From Cytophagales bacterium (GTDB lineage Bacteria > Bacteroidota > Bacteroidia > Cytophagales > Cyclobacteriaceae): a DNA stretch of 64,000 nucleotides. Under the pieces are notes generated by a model. That model was not told where the DNA came from. It did no database searches and saw only the letters and a program-made list of their open reading frames with translations. The position numbers and the translations under genes were made by a program. Where the stretch lies: contig JAWPMT010000005.1 in assembly GCA_033344775.1 (NCBI GenBank), positions 2,797,001 through 2,861,000 of the forward strand. The letters are read 5' to 3'. Positions 16,821 through 24,913 of the stretch are shown here, in pieces; positions within the stretch are counted from its first letter, which is position 1, and every line of letters starts with the position of its first letter.

Positions 16821-17495
16821 TCACTTCGCTTGATATTCTTGAATCTGCTCTTTCATAGCTCGCTTCCAAAAGTCCCTTTGGCCCAGATACAATTCTGTCA
16901 AAGGAAAACTTCCTTGTTCTCTCTTTCCACTCCATGTCAAATGAACAAGAGCTAATTGTCCATTTTCTATCTCGATTAAGATGTCGTCATTATCCTGTCT
17001 TTTAGCCAAAATTTCTACGCCTTTTTCAAACAACGGATGATCTTCATGGAGCTCCTTTTCTAGCTCTGCCTTCAGTGAATCACCAAAATCTTCCAAATCA
17101 TAACAATCTATCCAGGGTTCAAGAAAATCCAAGGCAAAAACAGATTCATTTAACAGCTCTTCTAGATCTCCTTCTTGAAGTAGCTCCGATATGGTTTGCT
17201 CGACACATTCACGTGTCAATTCTTTTACATACAAATCGGATGGCAACTGATAAATCACTTCTTTATTGGCAGATTCCCGGTTGATTTCCGTTTGGAAATA
17301 TTTGAAGGTGCAAAGGGTAATGACATAACGCCGCCCATCCATAAGGTTCACTTCGATGTTAGCATAGTCGTCTGTCAGATCTTCCCAATTTCCGGTGTTT
17401 TCGAATTCTGTCCACAGTTTGAAATTAAAATCCCCAGCAGAAATGACTTTGTTTCTTAGTGCTTCTAATTCTTCCTCACTGATATCGTCACTCAT
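16821..17495 (-). CDS. Acidic two-part cytoplasmic protein, function unknown
   Basis: 224 residues, no signal peptide. The N-terminal half (1-130) is acidic with N-L-M-D-G-R-R-Y-V-I-T-L. The C-terminal 75 residues contain H-P-L-F-E-K-G-V-E-I-L-A-K-R, D-D-I-L-I-E, and V-H-L-T-W-S-G-K, a pattern seen in a widespread bacterial family of small hypothetical proteins. The acidic composition and small size are compatible with an immunity-type protein, but no toxin gene is adjacent. The downstream partner (16319) appears frameshifted. Confidence 0.65.
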   Translation of the reverse strand: MSDDISEEELEALRNKVISAGDFNFKLWTEFENTGNWEDLTDDYANIEVNLMDGRRYVITLCTFKYFQTEINRESANKEVIYQLPSDLYVKELTRECVEQTISELLQEGDLEELLNESVFALDFLEPWIDCYDLEDFGDSLKAELEKELHEDHPLFEKGVEILAKRQDNDDILIEIENGQLALVHLTWSGKREQGSFPLTELYLGQRDFWKRAMKEQIQEYQAK

Positions 17496-17527
17496 TGTTG
17501 TATTGTAGATTGTTGTCCAATTTTATC

Positions 17528-17746
17528 TTAGAAATCCTTAGCGATCAACTCAAAAACTTCCTCAACCTTCAATTCAAAGGCCTTGGCAATTCTAAATGCC
17601 GTGATCGTAGAAGGAATGAACTTGCCAGTCTCTATCGTATTGATCGTCTTACGGGAAACGCCAACGATCAACGCCAATTCGGCCTGGGTCATGTCTCTTT
17701 TAGCGCGTTCTACCTTGATCGTATTTCTCAACTCAAACTCAGCCAT
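17528..17746 (-). CDS. Xre-family helix-turn-helix regulator
   Basis: 72 residues from the ATG at 17746 (an upstream start at 17782 would add an implausible hydrophobic extension). The HTH reads R-D-M-T-Q-A-E-L-A-L-I-V-G-V-S-R-K-T-I-N-T-I-E, a standard Cro/C1-type fold, followed by F-I-P-S, A-F-R-I-A-K and a short C-terminal helix. It overlaps the end of the upstream membrane protein gene by 8 bases, so it is co-translated. Such compact Xre/membrane-protein pairs are common and probably autoregulated. Confidence 0.85.
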   Translation of the reverse strand: MAEFELRNTIKVERAKRDMTQAELALIVGVSRKTINTIETGKFIPSTITAFRIAKAFELKVEEVFELIAKDF

Positions 17747-18194
17747 CCGTCGGATTCCTATCAAAATAAATAAAGCTCCCAATGGCGGATACCACCGAGA
17801 CGAAGATGGTTAGCTCAGCCGCAAATACTCCCGAGATTTGAATGTAGTCAAAGGACAATGCAATGATCCCAACTTGCGTAAATACCACTGCTATCAACGC
17901 AAGTCGCCAGGTTTTCAGTCGGGTGGCAGCTACCATTTCATCGTTCAGGACTTGTAATGCCATTTTAGTCTTTTTGGCTTTCATTCCCAGCCGGGTCAAT
18001 TGGATAAAGCCCAGGACCCAAATGAGCCAACCAATGATCAGAATGATCTGGTAGGTATTGGAAATTCCTCCTGAGATGACATAACTATCCAGCATTCTGA
18101 AACCATCCCAGATGATGAATCCAATCAGATTGATCAAAAGCCAACGGGTCCTCATCCGTTCCAATGCTTCGATTTCGTTGGCTAGTGTATTCAT
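17739..18194 (-). CDS. Four-helix membrane protein paired with Xre regulator
   Basis: 151 residues with predicted transmembrane helices at about 18-37, 47-68, 98-115 and 122-143, and a basic cytoplasmic loop (R-L-G-M-K-A-K-K-T-K) in the middle. No family recognised. Its 3' end overlaps the start of the HTH gene by 8 bases, so the two form one unit. The membrane protein may sense or antagonise the regulator; this is inference from arrangement only. Confidence 0.75.
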   Translation of the reverse strand: MNTLANEIEALERMRTRWLLINLIGFIIWDGFRMLDSYVISGGISNTYQIILIIGWLIWVLGFIQLTRLGMKAKKTKMALQVLNDEMVAATRLKTWRLALIAVVFTQVGIIALSFDYIQISGVFAAELTIFVSVVSAIGSFIYFDRNPTDG

Positions 18195-18301
18195 AATTGT
18201 AACTTGAAGGTTTTAAAAAGATACCTTTAGGTTACATACGAAATACTAAGAATTTTTGTTGCGGTTATGGATGGGATTGAATCTTTCGTTGCTGGAAAAG
18301 C

Positions 18302-19003
18302 TTATTTTATGACGTAGGTTAATCCAAGTCGCAAGATGAATGAAGAGGGCAAAAAGTTGTCCTTTACATTGTCCGCTAAGAATCTTTGCCGTGCAGCAAG
18401 TTGGGGATTGTCGATTCTGGATCTAACATGATGCAGATCAAAAAATCCAATTTTCGCATTGGCATCCAAACTAAACTTCGAATTAATTGCGTACATGACC
18501 CTTGGAATGATATGAAGAGTTAACCTGGAATAATTTTCCGTGACTTTGAAGCCGGGTGAATTTCCCTCTTCCGGAGTTAATGCCGCATTTGTATGGTACA
18601 TGCTGGCACCAAGGCCCCCAATCAATTGTATGCGCCCTTGACTATATAGGTGCTTGCTAAGCTCATATTGCAGAGAATAGTTCTTTTTATCATGATCGTC
18701 TGTCTCGGGAACCCAAGACTCATGAGTTACAGGCTGATTGGCCCTACTAAATGATACACCTATTTCATTATTCCAATTTCTTTTATTAACCAACATAACC
18801 GCCAGTGAAAACCGGTTAAAATCCTGATAAGATTGTTTCAATCGTGCATATTCACCTGTATTGGTGTTGAATTGATCATATTGAATTTCTGATCGTTGAT
18901 AGAAGGAAGAGTGGTGGTAAATCTTAGCGTAGATTTGATCCTGAGCAATTGCCGAACAAAAACAAGTGGATACAATAAGCAGGTGAATGAAAAGCTGTTT
19001 CAT
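18302..19003 (-). CDS. Secreted outer-membrane-type protein, function unknown
   Basis: 233 residues. A signal peptide (M-K-Q-L-F-I-H-L-L-I-V) ends in A-I-A-Q. The mature part has alternating strands such as Y-H-H-S-S-F-Y-Q, N-E-I-G-V-S-F-S-R, L-I-G-G-L-G-A-S-M-Y, H-I-I-P-R-V-M-Y and a last strand F-I-L-R-L-G-L-T-Y-V-I-K ending near the C-terminus. This suggests an eight- to ten-stranded outer-membrane barrel. No specific family is recognised. It follows the AlkB-like gene on the same strand, 63 bases apart. Confidence 0.65.
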   Translation of the reverse strand: MKQLFIHLLIVSTCFCSAIAQDQIYAKIYHHSSFYQRSEIQYDQFNTNTGEYARLKQSYQDFNRFSLAVMLVNKRNWNNEIGVSFSRANQPVTHESWVPETDDHDKKNYSLQYELSKHLYSQGRIQLIGGLGASMYHTNAALTPEEGNSPGFKVTENYSRLTLHIIPRVMYAINSKFSLDANAKIGFFDLHHVRSRIDNPQLAARQRFLADNVKDNFLPSSFILRLGLTYVIK

Positions 19004-19066
19004 AATATTGTTTGATCACAACTTAATCAATTTCCACGAGCAAACCAGGCAATCCAATAGCTCTCT

Positions 19067-19579
19067 TCAAATCATCTTTCTGAATGTCAAACTCATTCTC
19101 CCCTGATCGGTATCGGATTTAGGGATGGCGTGGTGCCACTCATCCTGCATCTCCTGCGACATGTAGATCAGGGATCCTGAAGGCAGGGGATAATCAATGA
19201 GTTCTTCTTTGTTATTAATATTTCTGAATCGCAGGGTTCGGGTTTCCCCGATAGAAACAATTGCTACACCGGTCTGCCCTTCCAAAATATCTGTCTGATC
19301 CGAATGAAATCCCATCTTTGATTTCCCATCCAGGTAGTAATTGATCAGGCAGTTGTTGGGCTCAAAATCAAGTGCCTTCAAAATCAATTGGTTGATCTCC
19401 GCCAACTCGGGTAAGAATTCCTGAAAAGGATAACTGATCTGCGAATAGTTGTAAGCCTTGCCATAACTGGCCGTTTTCCGAGCTTTCATGCGTTCGTCCC
19501 AGGCTACCTCAGTTTGTAGTTTTTCAAACAGTGCTGCCGGGTTGGGCAAAAAGTCTTCGATGTAGGTTATTCCTTTCAT
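19067..19579 (-). CDS. AlkB-like 2-oxoglutarate/Fe(II) dioxygenase
   Basis: 170 residues. The core carries the iron triad H-x-D at H92/D94 (G-F-H-S-D) and a distal His in E-W-H-H-A (H149 or H150), then R161 and R167 in the segment R-M-S-L-T-F-R; in AlkB relatives two such Arg bind 2-oxoglutarate and substrate. Y-N-Y-S-Q near 44 and N-Y-Y-L-D-G near 80 match the substrate-lid and cofactor side of the ALKBH2/3-like group. It is expected to repair alkylated bases by oxidative demethylation. Length is close to short bacterial AlkB homologues. Confidence 0.85.
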   Translation of the reverse strand: MKGITYIEDFLPNPAALFEKLQTEVAWDERMKARKTASYGKAYNYSQISYPFQEFLPELAEINQLILKALDFEPNNCLINYYLDGKSKMGFHSDQTDILEGQTGVAIVSIGETRTLRFRNINNKEELIDYPLPSGSLIYMSQEMQDEWHHAIPKSDTDQGRMSLTFRKMI

Positions 19580-19650
19580 TATGTTGTTTTCTAACTACGA
19601 GAAGTATGAGATTATTGTTCTCTTAGCAATCTCCTCGATAGCAGTAATTC

Positions 19651-21171
19651 CTACTTGTTAGAATTTAATTGTTCATTTATCAATTTCAAAACATCAATGA
19701 TTTCAGACGCACTTATTTTGAATTCTTCTTTTGCTAGATTATCATTATCATAAATCCATTGTTTGACTTCATCTAAAAGCATTTTTTTGGCTTGACGTTT
19801 TTCTTGCTTTCCTTTTATTGACAAGACACGATTAACTTCTTCTTGGAATCTCTCAGGGTAGTATTTTTCAAAATCATGCTCCGAAAACTGATTGAAGTTC
19901 TCTTCCTGCCAACCTGAGGCTGCATAAATGCGGCGCATCTCTGAAATAATTGATTCCTCTTCCTCTCCCGAATCGATGTAAACCCAAACTTTGTTTTTGT
20001 ATGTTGGTTCTAAATGTAAGAAGACAAACAACTTATTGAAATCATCGAACTTTGGTTTTACACGACTAGAAGAACCAGCAGAAAAAGTTCTTAATTCGAA
20101 TTGCAATTTTGGAAAAAACCATCGAATTAAATGGTCTCTCACAATCACTTCGGCAGACGATTCTTCTAGAAACAACCATGCCTTCCAGAGGTTGAGATCA
20201 AAAAAGTCATAGCCAAGTTCTTCTAATACCTGTAACCGTTCAACTGGTGTATTTGGAACTTCTTTTAGAGAAGACATTCTCAAATTGACTCTTTCTTTAT
20301 CAAATTCATCATTCGTTACTTTGAAAACTTTGGAGTCGTTGACTGCTCCTAGATGTTTCATGACGATATTAGAATGCGTAGATATGAAGAATTGGTTTGT
20401 GGTTGACTTTTCTTCTATCAGATTCAATAGCGCTTTTAGTGCTTTCGGATGAATATCGTTTTCAGGCTCCTCAATTAGGAATATTTTGTTTTCAGCAACA
20501 CATAAATCTGTAATCAAGCCTAAAATATTGGCAACTCCCTCTCCCATCGCAGTAAGCGGAATGTGCTCAAAATTACGAACGTAATAAACGGCTCGTTTAC
20601 CATTCCCCTTTGCAAGAGTAGAAACTTCAAACCCTAATATTTCATTACAGGCCTTTACATATTGAGCGTTACCAGGTTGAAATTGTGGAGTTACCAAACG
20701 ATCAATTTTGGAATAAAGGTGTTCAAAATTGCCTAAAACTGAATTTGTATTTGACTCTGAAATTGAATCCGAATACCCTCCAACCTTCCTTTTTGACAAA
20801 TATGGATAAATCAAATTATCAGGTTCTACGTCTTTGATAATGTTTACTTTACCTGCAATTCTTCCATCAGCAAATTCATAAAACCTTTCACCGTTTACCA
20901 GGTCAATCACGATCTTCCATGTTTCACGCTCACTTTTCTTTATTCTGTTATGCGAGCCATAGTAATGCAAGCGAACGGCTCCACTATTTTCTCCGATTGT
21001 AATATCTCCATTTCCAAGCCCATCTCTTTGAAGCAGAAATATTGAACTCAGAATCGTTGATTTTCCTGCATTATTCGGGCCAATAAAAACGTTTATGGTT
21101 TCAGATAATCCAGTTTTATTGACTCTTTGAAATCCGCGGACATTTTCTAATTCAATAGCCGTTATTTTCAT
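19651..21171 (-). CDS. OLD-family ATPase with C-terminal TOPRIM-like domain
   Basis: 506 residues. The ATPase part has Walker A G-P-N-N-A-G-K-S-T at 31-39, Walker B F-L-I-E-E-P-E at 231-237 and a switch His in S-T-H-S at 264-267, the pattern of SMC/RecF-like AAA_15/AAA_21 ATPases. After residue 330 comes a degenerate TOPRIM-like region with F-L-E-E (335-337) and V-Y-I-D-S-G (D400), as in overcoming-lysogenization-defect nucleases, although the second acidic motif is less complete than usual. There is no adjacent UvrD-like helicase, so a Class 1 stand-alone OLD is the best guess. Such proteins often act against phage DNA. Codon use looks AT-rich next to its neighbours. Confidence 0.75.
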   Translation of the reverse strand: MKITAIELENVRGFQRVNKTGLSETINVFIGPNNAGKSTILSSIFLLQRDGLGNGDITIGENSGAVRLHYYGSHNRIKKSERETWKIVIDLVNGERFYEFADGRIAGKVNIIKDVEPDNLIYPYLSKRKVGGYSDSISESNTNSVLGNFEHLYSKIDRLVTPQFQPGNAQYVKACNEILGFEVSTLAKGNGKRAVYYVRNFEHIPLTAMGEGVANILGLITDLCVAENKIFLIEEPENDIHPKALKALLNLIEEKSTTNQFFISTHSNIVMKHLGAVNDSKVFKVTNDEFDKERVNLRMSSLKEVPNTPVERLQVLEELGYDFFDLNLWKAWLFLEESSAEVIVRDHLIRWFFPKLQFELRTFSAGSSSRVKPKFDDFNKLFVFLHLEPTYKNKVWVYIDSGEEEESIISEMRRIYAASGWQEENFNQFSEHDFEKYYPERFQEEVNRVLSIKGKQEKRQAKKMLLDEVKQWIYDNDNLAKEEFKISASEIIDVLKLINEQLNSNK

Positions 21172-21339
21172 TTTAAGAGTGGTTAATAAAGCAGCATAAG
21201 ATCAATATAGTTAACTCCCATTCTTTACCCAACCATTTCTTGTCAAAAACCTCTCTCTTATTCTCTTACTCAAAACTCACCATCTTCTTAGCTCAGCTTT
21301 TCCTTAATCCAATCATGTTAAAATCTCTTAACTATACTG

Positions 21340-21378
21340 GATTATCTATGTACATTGATTATCTATGTATATAGATAA
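21340..21378. promoter_or_regulatory. Candidate PadR operator (direct repeat plus palindrome)
   Basis: The 13-mer GATTATCTATGTA occurs at 21340 and 21357, 17 bases apart. The second copy extends into a perfect palindrome TTATCTAT-GTAT-ATAGATAA at 21359-21378. It ends 7 bases before the ATG at 21386 of the PadR gene, where autoregulatory PadR sites are usually found. Confidence 0.55.
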
Positions 21379-21385
21379 GTAACGT

Positions 21386-21733
21386 ATGAAACCTTCCAAG
21401 TCCCTCGTAGCAGCCTCTTCCAAGCCATTGATCCTCGGTATTTTGCAAAAAGGACCTACCTATGGCTATGACATCATTCAGCAGATCAAAGCACTTTCTG
21501 GCGGTCAACTGGAATTTGCGGATGGCATGCTGTATCCGGTGCTGCATCGATTGGAGAAGGATGGCCTGGTGACTTCACAATGGAATCAATCTGAGAAAGG
21601 TCGTCACCGGAAGTATTACTCGATCACTGAGTCGGGTAAAGAAGCCATCCATCTGGAACGTGAGAATTGGATGGGCATGCATACAGTCTTATTGAAATTA
21701 TGGTCACAAAACTCAAATACGCAACATGGCTGA
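21386..21733 (+). CDS. PadR-family transcriptional regulator
   Basis: 115 residues. The winged helix spans about 12-85, with G-P-T-Y-G-Y-D-I-I-Q-Q-I, D-G-M-L-Y-P-V-L-H-R-L-E-K-D-G-L-V and G-R-H-R-K-Y-Y-S-I-T-E-S-G, all hallmark PadR motifs. The short C-terminal helix matches subfamily-2 PadR. Its last codons overlap the start of the permease gene (21726) by 8 bases. The tandem and palindromic site at 21340-21378 is its probable operator. Confidence 0.9.
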   Translation: MKPSKSLVAASSKPLILGILQKGPTYGYDIIQQIKALSGGQLEFADGMLYPVLHRLEKDGLVTSQWNQSEKGRHRKYYSITESGKEAIHLERENWMGMHTVLLKLWSQNSNTQHG

Positions 21734-24356
21734 ATTAAGCAAAAACCTGGAGGGGCAAATTTCCGCATGGAAAAAGCAGCTCCGAAAACAAGATTACCTC
21801 GATGATGGGGTCATCGAAGAACTGGAAGATCACCTTCGAGAAGGTCTGGACCGTCTTTTGACGCAAGGGATCTCGGAAGACGAAGCTTTCAACAAGGCGG
21901 TCGCTGACCTGGGCACTCCGGCCGATCTGAGCAGTCAGGAAGCAGCGGTCCAATTCAAATACAGTAGTTCTCCCTGGCCTTTACTCATTAGTTATTTCTT
22001 CATCGCCTTGCGCAACATCAGGAAGAAAAAGCTGATCTCTACCATCAATGTTGTGGGGTTATCTATTGGTATGGCGGTAACGATCCTCCTCGGGACCTAT
22101 TCCTGGAACATCATCACTTATGATCAGTACCATGAAAATTCAGAGGACATCTACTTCCTTTACCGGACCCGGGTATTACCGGAAGGTGGAAAAATGGAAG
22201 TTTCCGATACCTGGCCACCGATGGCCGAAGAAGTCCAGAATGCTTTTCCTACCGTAAAGAGCATTGCCCGGTTTGTTTTTTGGGGTGATACCCGCATCAA
22301 ATACGGCGACAAAGAACTCACCCGGGAAATAAGCATGGGCGAGCAGGGCACCTTTGATGTCTTTTCGTTTCCGCTATCCAAAGGCAATCAGGATCATGTA
22401 TTTGACAATGCCAACTCCATTGTGATCAATCAGGAAGTGGCCGATGCCTTGTTTGGCGAGGAAGACCCGATGGGCAAGACCGTGGAATTGATGATAGGTG
22501 AACCCACTTCGTTTGTGGTGACAGGTGTCTTTGAGAAAATTCCTTTTAACTCCAGTCTGAATTTTGAAATTCTGGTCAACATGGATTTCAGGAAAACGCT
22601 ATGGACAGAAAGAGGTTATTGGGGCTGGAATGCTTCTTTTATGTGGAGTTTTGTCAAGTTAGAACCCGGAGAAACCGAAGAAAACCTGGAGGCTCAATTC
22701 CCGCCATTGGTAGAAAAATTTGTGCTCCCTTCGGAGCGTGGCACCTTCGAATTGCTCCCGATCTCGGAGTACTATGATTACAATACTCAGCAGCAAGAAT
22801 ACGGTTACCTATTGGGATACATCGCCATTGGCCTGCTGCTCATTGCCTTCTTCAATTTCACTAACCTGAATGCCGCTCAATCGCTCACCCGGAACAAGGA
22901 AGTCTCTTTGCGGAAGGTCTTTGGGGCTGGGAAAAACAACCTGATCCAACAACTCATTGGTGAAACGGTCTTTTTGTTTTTGTTTTCTTCTCTCCTGGGC
23001 ATTGGCCTGGCTTTTCTCCTGTTGCCTTACTTCATTGACCTGTTTGAGCAACAAATGTCTTTGAGCTTCCTGTTTGAACCTGTGACAACTCTGATTGTCC
23101 TGTTTGGCATATTGGCAATGGGTTTGTTGGCAGGTGCATACCCAACGATTCGCCTCTCCCGATTACGAGCAGGGGACGCCATTCGTGGCAGTCGGGCCGG
23201 AACGCGTCGTGGCTTTGACCCTAAGAATATTCTGGTGACCATTCAATTCAGTATCGCTATCATCTTGCTAAGTGCTGTGACAATCATGTACCAGCAGATC
23301 GATTTCATGAAGACCACCGACAAGCATTTCAATCCCGACAATCTACTGACCATTCAGGCCGCTCAGGGTGGTGGCGATGATTCTCCACAACGCCTGGAGA
23401 GTTTCCAAAATGCCGTTTCGGCAATCACTGGTGTTGAATCCGTAAGTGCCACCGGATCGGTACCGGGTCGGTACTGGCCCAGCTATGCACTGATTGTGAA
23501 CGCGGATGAAAAGAACAAACCTCCATTTGATTGGTTGCTTTCTTCTGTGGATGCAAACTACTTCCCGGCACTGGAAACCGAGTTTGTCGCAGGTAGAAAT
23601 TTTGATCCTTCATTGGGTTCAGATGAGGGGAAAGCGATCATCAACGAAGCCGCGTATCAACAATTGGGATGGACGTCTCTCGAAGGCAAAAAGTTGGCCT
23701 TTCCCGGTGCAGACTTTGAGATGGAAGTGGTTGGGGTCGTCAAAGACTTCAATTATGAATCACTGACGGAGCAAGTAGCACCTGTCGTTCACCGGTATCG
23801 GGGCAGAGCCAGCGAAAGATATGGTATGCTGATGGTTCGACTCAATGGTGGTTCTATTGGTGAGACGCTTTCCCAAATCGAAGAAGCCTGGGGTACTTAC
23901 GAAACCAATCAGCCATTTGAATATTCTTTCATAGATGAAGCTTTTGCTGAGGCTTATGAAAATGAAGAGCGCATCAGCACCATGACGGGCTATTCTGCCA
24001 TGATTGCGATTGCCGTGGCCATTTTGGGCATTCTGGGGCTGGCCAGTTTCACCGTCATCGAGCGCATGAAAGAAATGGCCATTCGAAAAGTACTTGGAGC
24101 TTCCATACGGCAGCTTCTTTTCATTTTGCTCAAGCAAACGACGATATTGATGCTCATCGGTCTGGCAGTCGCTGTTCCGATCAACTATTATTTCATGGAA
24201 GACTGGCTGGCCGATTTTCCGTTCCGAATTGAATTGAACTTTCTGGTCTATGTATTTGCGACCCTTCTGGTAATGGCCAGCTCCTGGGTAGTCCTCGGAT
24301 CATATACGTTGAAAATGGTCAAAGCCAATCCATCGCAGACGTTACGAGACGAATAA
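21726..24356 (+). CDS. FtsX/MacB-like orphan ABC permease with prefix domain
   Basis: 876 residues. A cytoplasmic permease-prefix domain (1-75) has L-E-D-H-L-R-E-G and D-L-G-T-P-A-D-L. Transmembrane helix 1 lies near 105, followed by a MacB-type periplasmic domain. An FtsX triplet sits at about 365-480 with S-L-R-K-V-F-G-A-G, and a second periplasmic/FtsX repeat at about 500-870 with A-I-R-K-V-L-G-A-S near the end. The duplicated layout without any adjacent ATPase recalls ADOP-type orphan permeases; it presumably borrows a distant ATPase or works as a mechanotransmitter. It is co-translated with the PadR regulator. Substrate unknown. Confidence 0.85.
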   Translation: MAELSKNLEGQISAWKKQLRKQDYLDDGVIEELEDHLREGLDRLLTQGISEDEAFNKAVADLGTPADLSSQEAAVQFKYSSSPWPLLISYFFIALRNIRKKKLISTINVVGLSIGMAVTILLGTYSWNIITYDQYHENSEDIYFLYRTRVLPEGGKMEVSDTWPPMAEEVQNAFPTVKSIARFVFWGDTRIKYGDKELTREISMGEQGTFDVFSFPLSKGNQDHVFDNANSIVINQEVADALFGEEDPMGKTVELMIGEPTSFVVTGVFEKIPFNSSLNFEILVNMDFRKTLWTERGYWGWNASFMWSFVKLEPGETEENLEAQFPPLVEKFVLPSERGTFELLPISEYYDYNTQQQEYGYLLGYIAIGLLLIAFFNFTNLNAAQSLTRNKEVSLRKVFGAGKNNLIQQLIGETVFLFLFSSLLGIGLAFLLLPYFIDLFEQQMSLSFLFEPVTTLIVLFGILAMGLLAGAYPTIRLSRLRAGDAIRGSRAGTRRGFDPKNILVTIQFSIAIILLSAVTIMYQQIDFMKTTDKHFNPDNLLTIQAAQGGGDDSPQRLESFQNAVSAITGVESVSATGSVPGRYWPSYALIVNADEKNKPPFDWLLSSVDANYFPALETEFVAGRNFDPSLGSDEGKAIINEAAYQQLGWTSLEGKKLAFPGADFEMEVVGVVKDFNYESLTEQVAPVVHRYRGRASERYGMLMVRLNGGSIGETLSQIEEAWGTYETNQPFEYSFIDEAFAEAYENEERISTMTGYSAMIAIAVAILGILGLASFTVIERMKEMAIRKVLGASIRQLLFILLKQTTILMLIGLAVAVPINYYFMEDWLADFPFRIELNFLVYVFATLLVMASSWVVLGSYTLKMVKANPSQTLRDE

Positions 24357-24372
24357 AAAACTTGCATTGCTT

Positions 24373-24415
24373 CCCCGGTGCGCTCCCAGGAGTATAGCCG
24401 GGGATTCAATTCCCC
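24373..24415. terminator. Convergent hairpin with 16-base core shared with 38.7 kb
   Basis: CCCCGG (24373-24378) can pair with CCGGGG (24398-24403), or GGGGA (24400-24404) with TCCCC (24411-24415); the two structures exclude each other. The core CCGGGGATTCAATTCC recurs as CCGGGAATTCAATTCC at 38708-38723. It lies between converging genes, and the stop codon of the lipoprotein gene (24406-24408) is inside it. Confidence 0.5.
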
Positions 24416-24810
24416 ACCTGAGTGATGGTAATACCATCGAAATAATTGCCATTTTGGAGGCTGATGATTAGTACTCTTTCATCAGGTGATGGGTTTTCGG
24501 TCAGGGTGATATGGATCTCAGTACCGTTCCTTCTTTCAATCGTGAACTCCTCTGCCTCGATGATGAAATTTTCTTCAATGGTATCCTCCCCAACAGCGCT
24601 GCTCCAGTCTCCGTTCCACCCATAGCTTTCAACCCACCAGCCAGTTTCGCCAGTAGTGATCATCGTAGAAGTGGCCTCTGCCGGTAAGTCCACCGATTTG
24701 GTAGAGAGATGTATGTTATCGTCCCAATCTCCTTCTGGTCGAGCCGTGTCGCAGGACACTACGGCAAGCACTATGATGACCGTAAGTCCGATGTTGATTA
24801 CTTTATTCAT
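24406..24810 (-). CDS. Lipoprotein with BACON-like domain
   Basis: 134 residues. The signal ends with the lipobox V-V-S-C (Cys about 20), then an acidic linker. The mature domain ends in G-N-Y-F-D-G-I-T-I-T-Q-V-G-N, and has W-W-V-E-S-Y and E-F-T-I-E-R-R-N-G-T-E; such beta-sandwich patterns ending in x-I-T-Q-x-G are typical of BACON domains of Bacteroidota, which often bind carbohydrates or mediate adhesion. As a single short domain it is small. Its stop codon lies inside the hairpin shared with the converging permease gene. Confidence 0.65.
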   Translation of the reverse strand: MNKVINIGLTVIIVLAVVSCDTARPEGDWDDNIHLSTKSVDLPAEATSTMITTGETGWWVESYGWNGDWSSAVGEDTIEENFIIEAEEFTIERRNGTEIHITLTENPSPDERVLIISLQNGNYFDGITITQVGN

Positions 24811-24913
24811 TTTGTTTTTGTTTAAAAAAGGAAAGTTAGCGCAATAAACGTACCTCCCGACTAATCATGAAGTTTTTCTGAATGGACAATATTCTTAAGT
24901 AAATTCATCTACT

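Noticed and set aside
16738-16935. Minus-strand frame spanning the end of the 16821 gene
   Set aside because: Its first two-thirds is the other-frame shadow of the 16821 gene; only the last ~20 residues look genuine and are treated as the displaced N-terminus of the 16319 gene.
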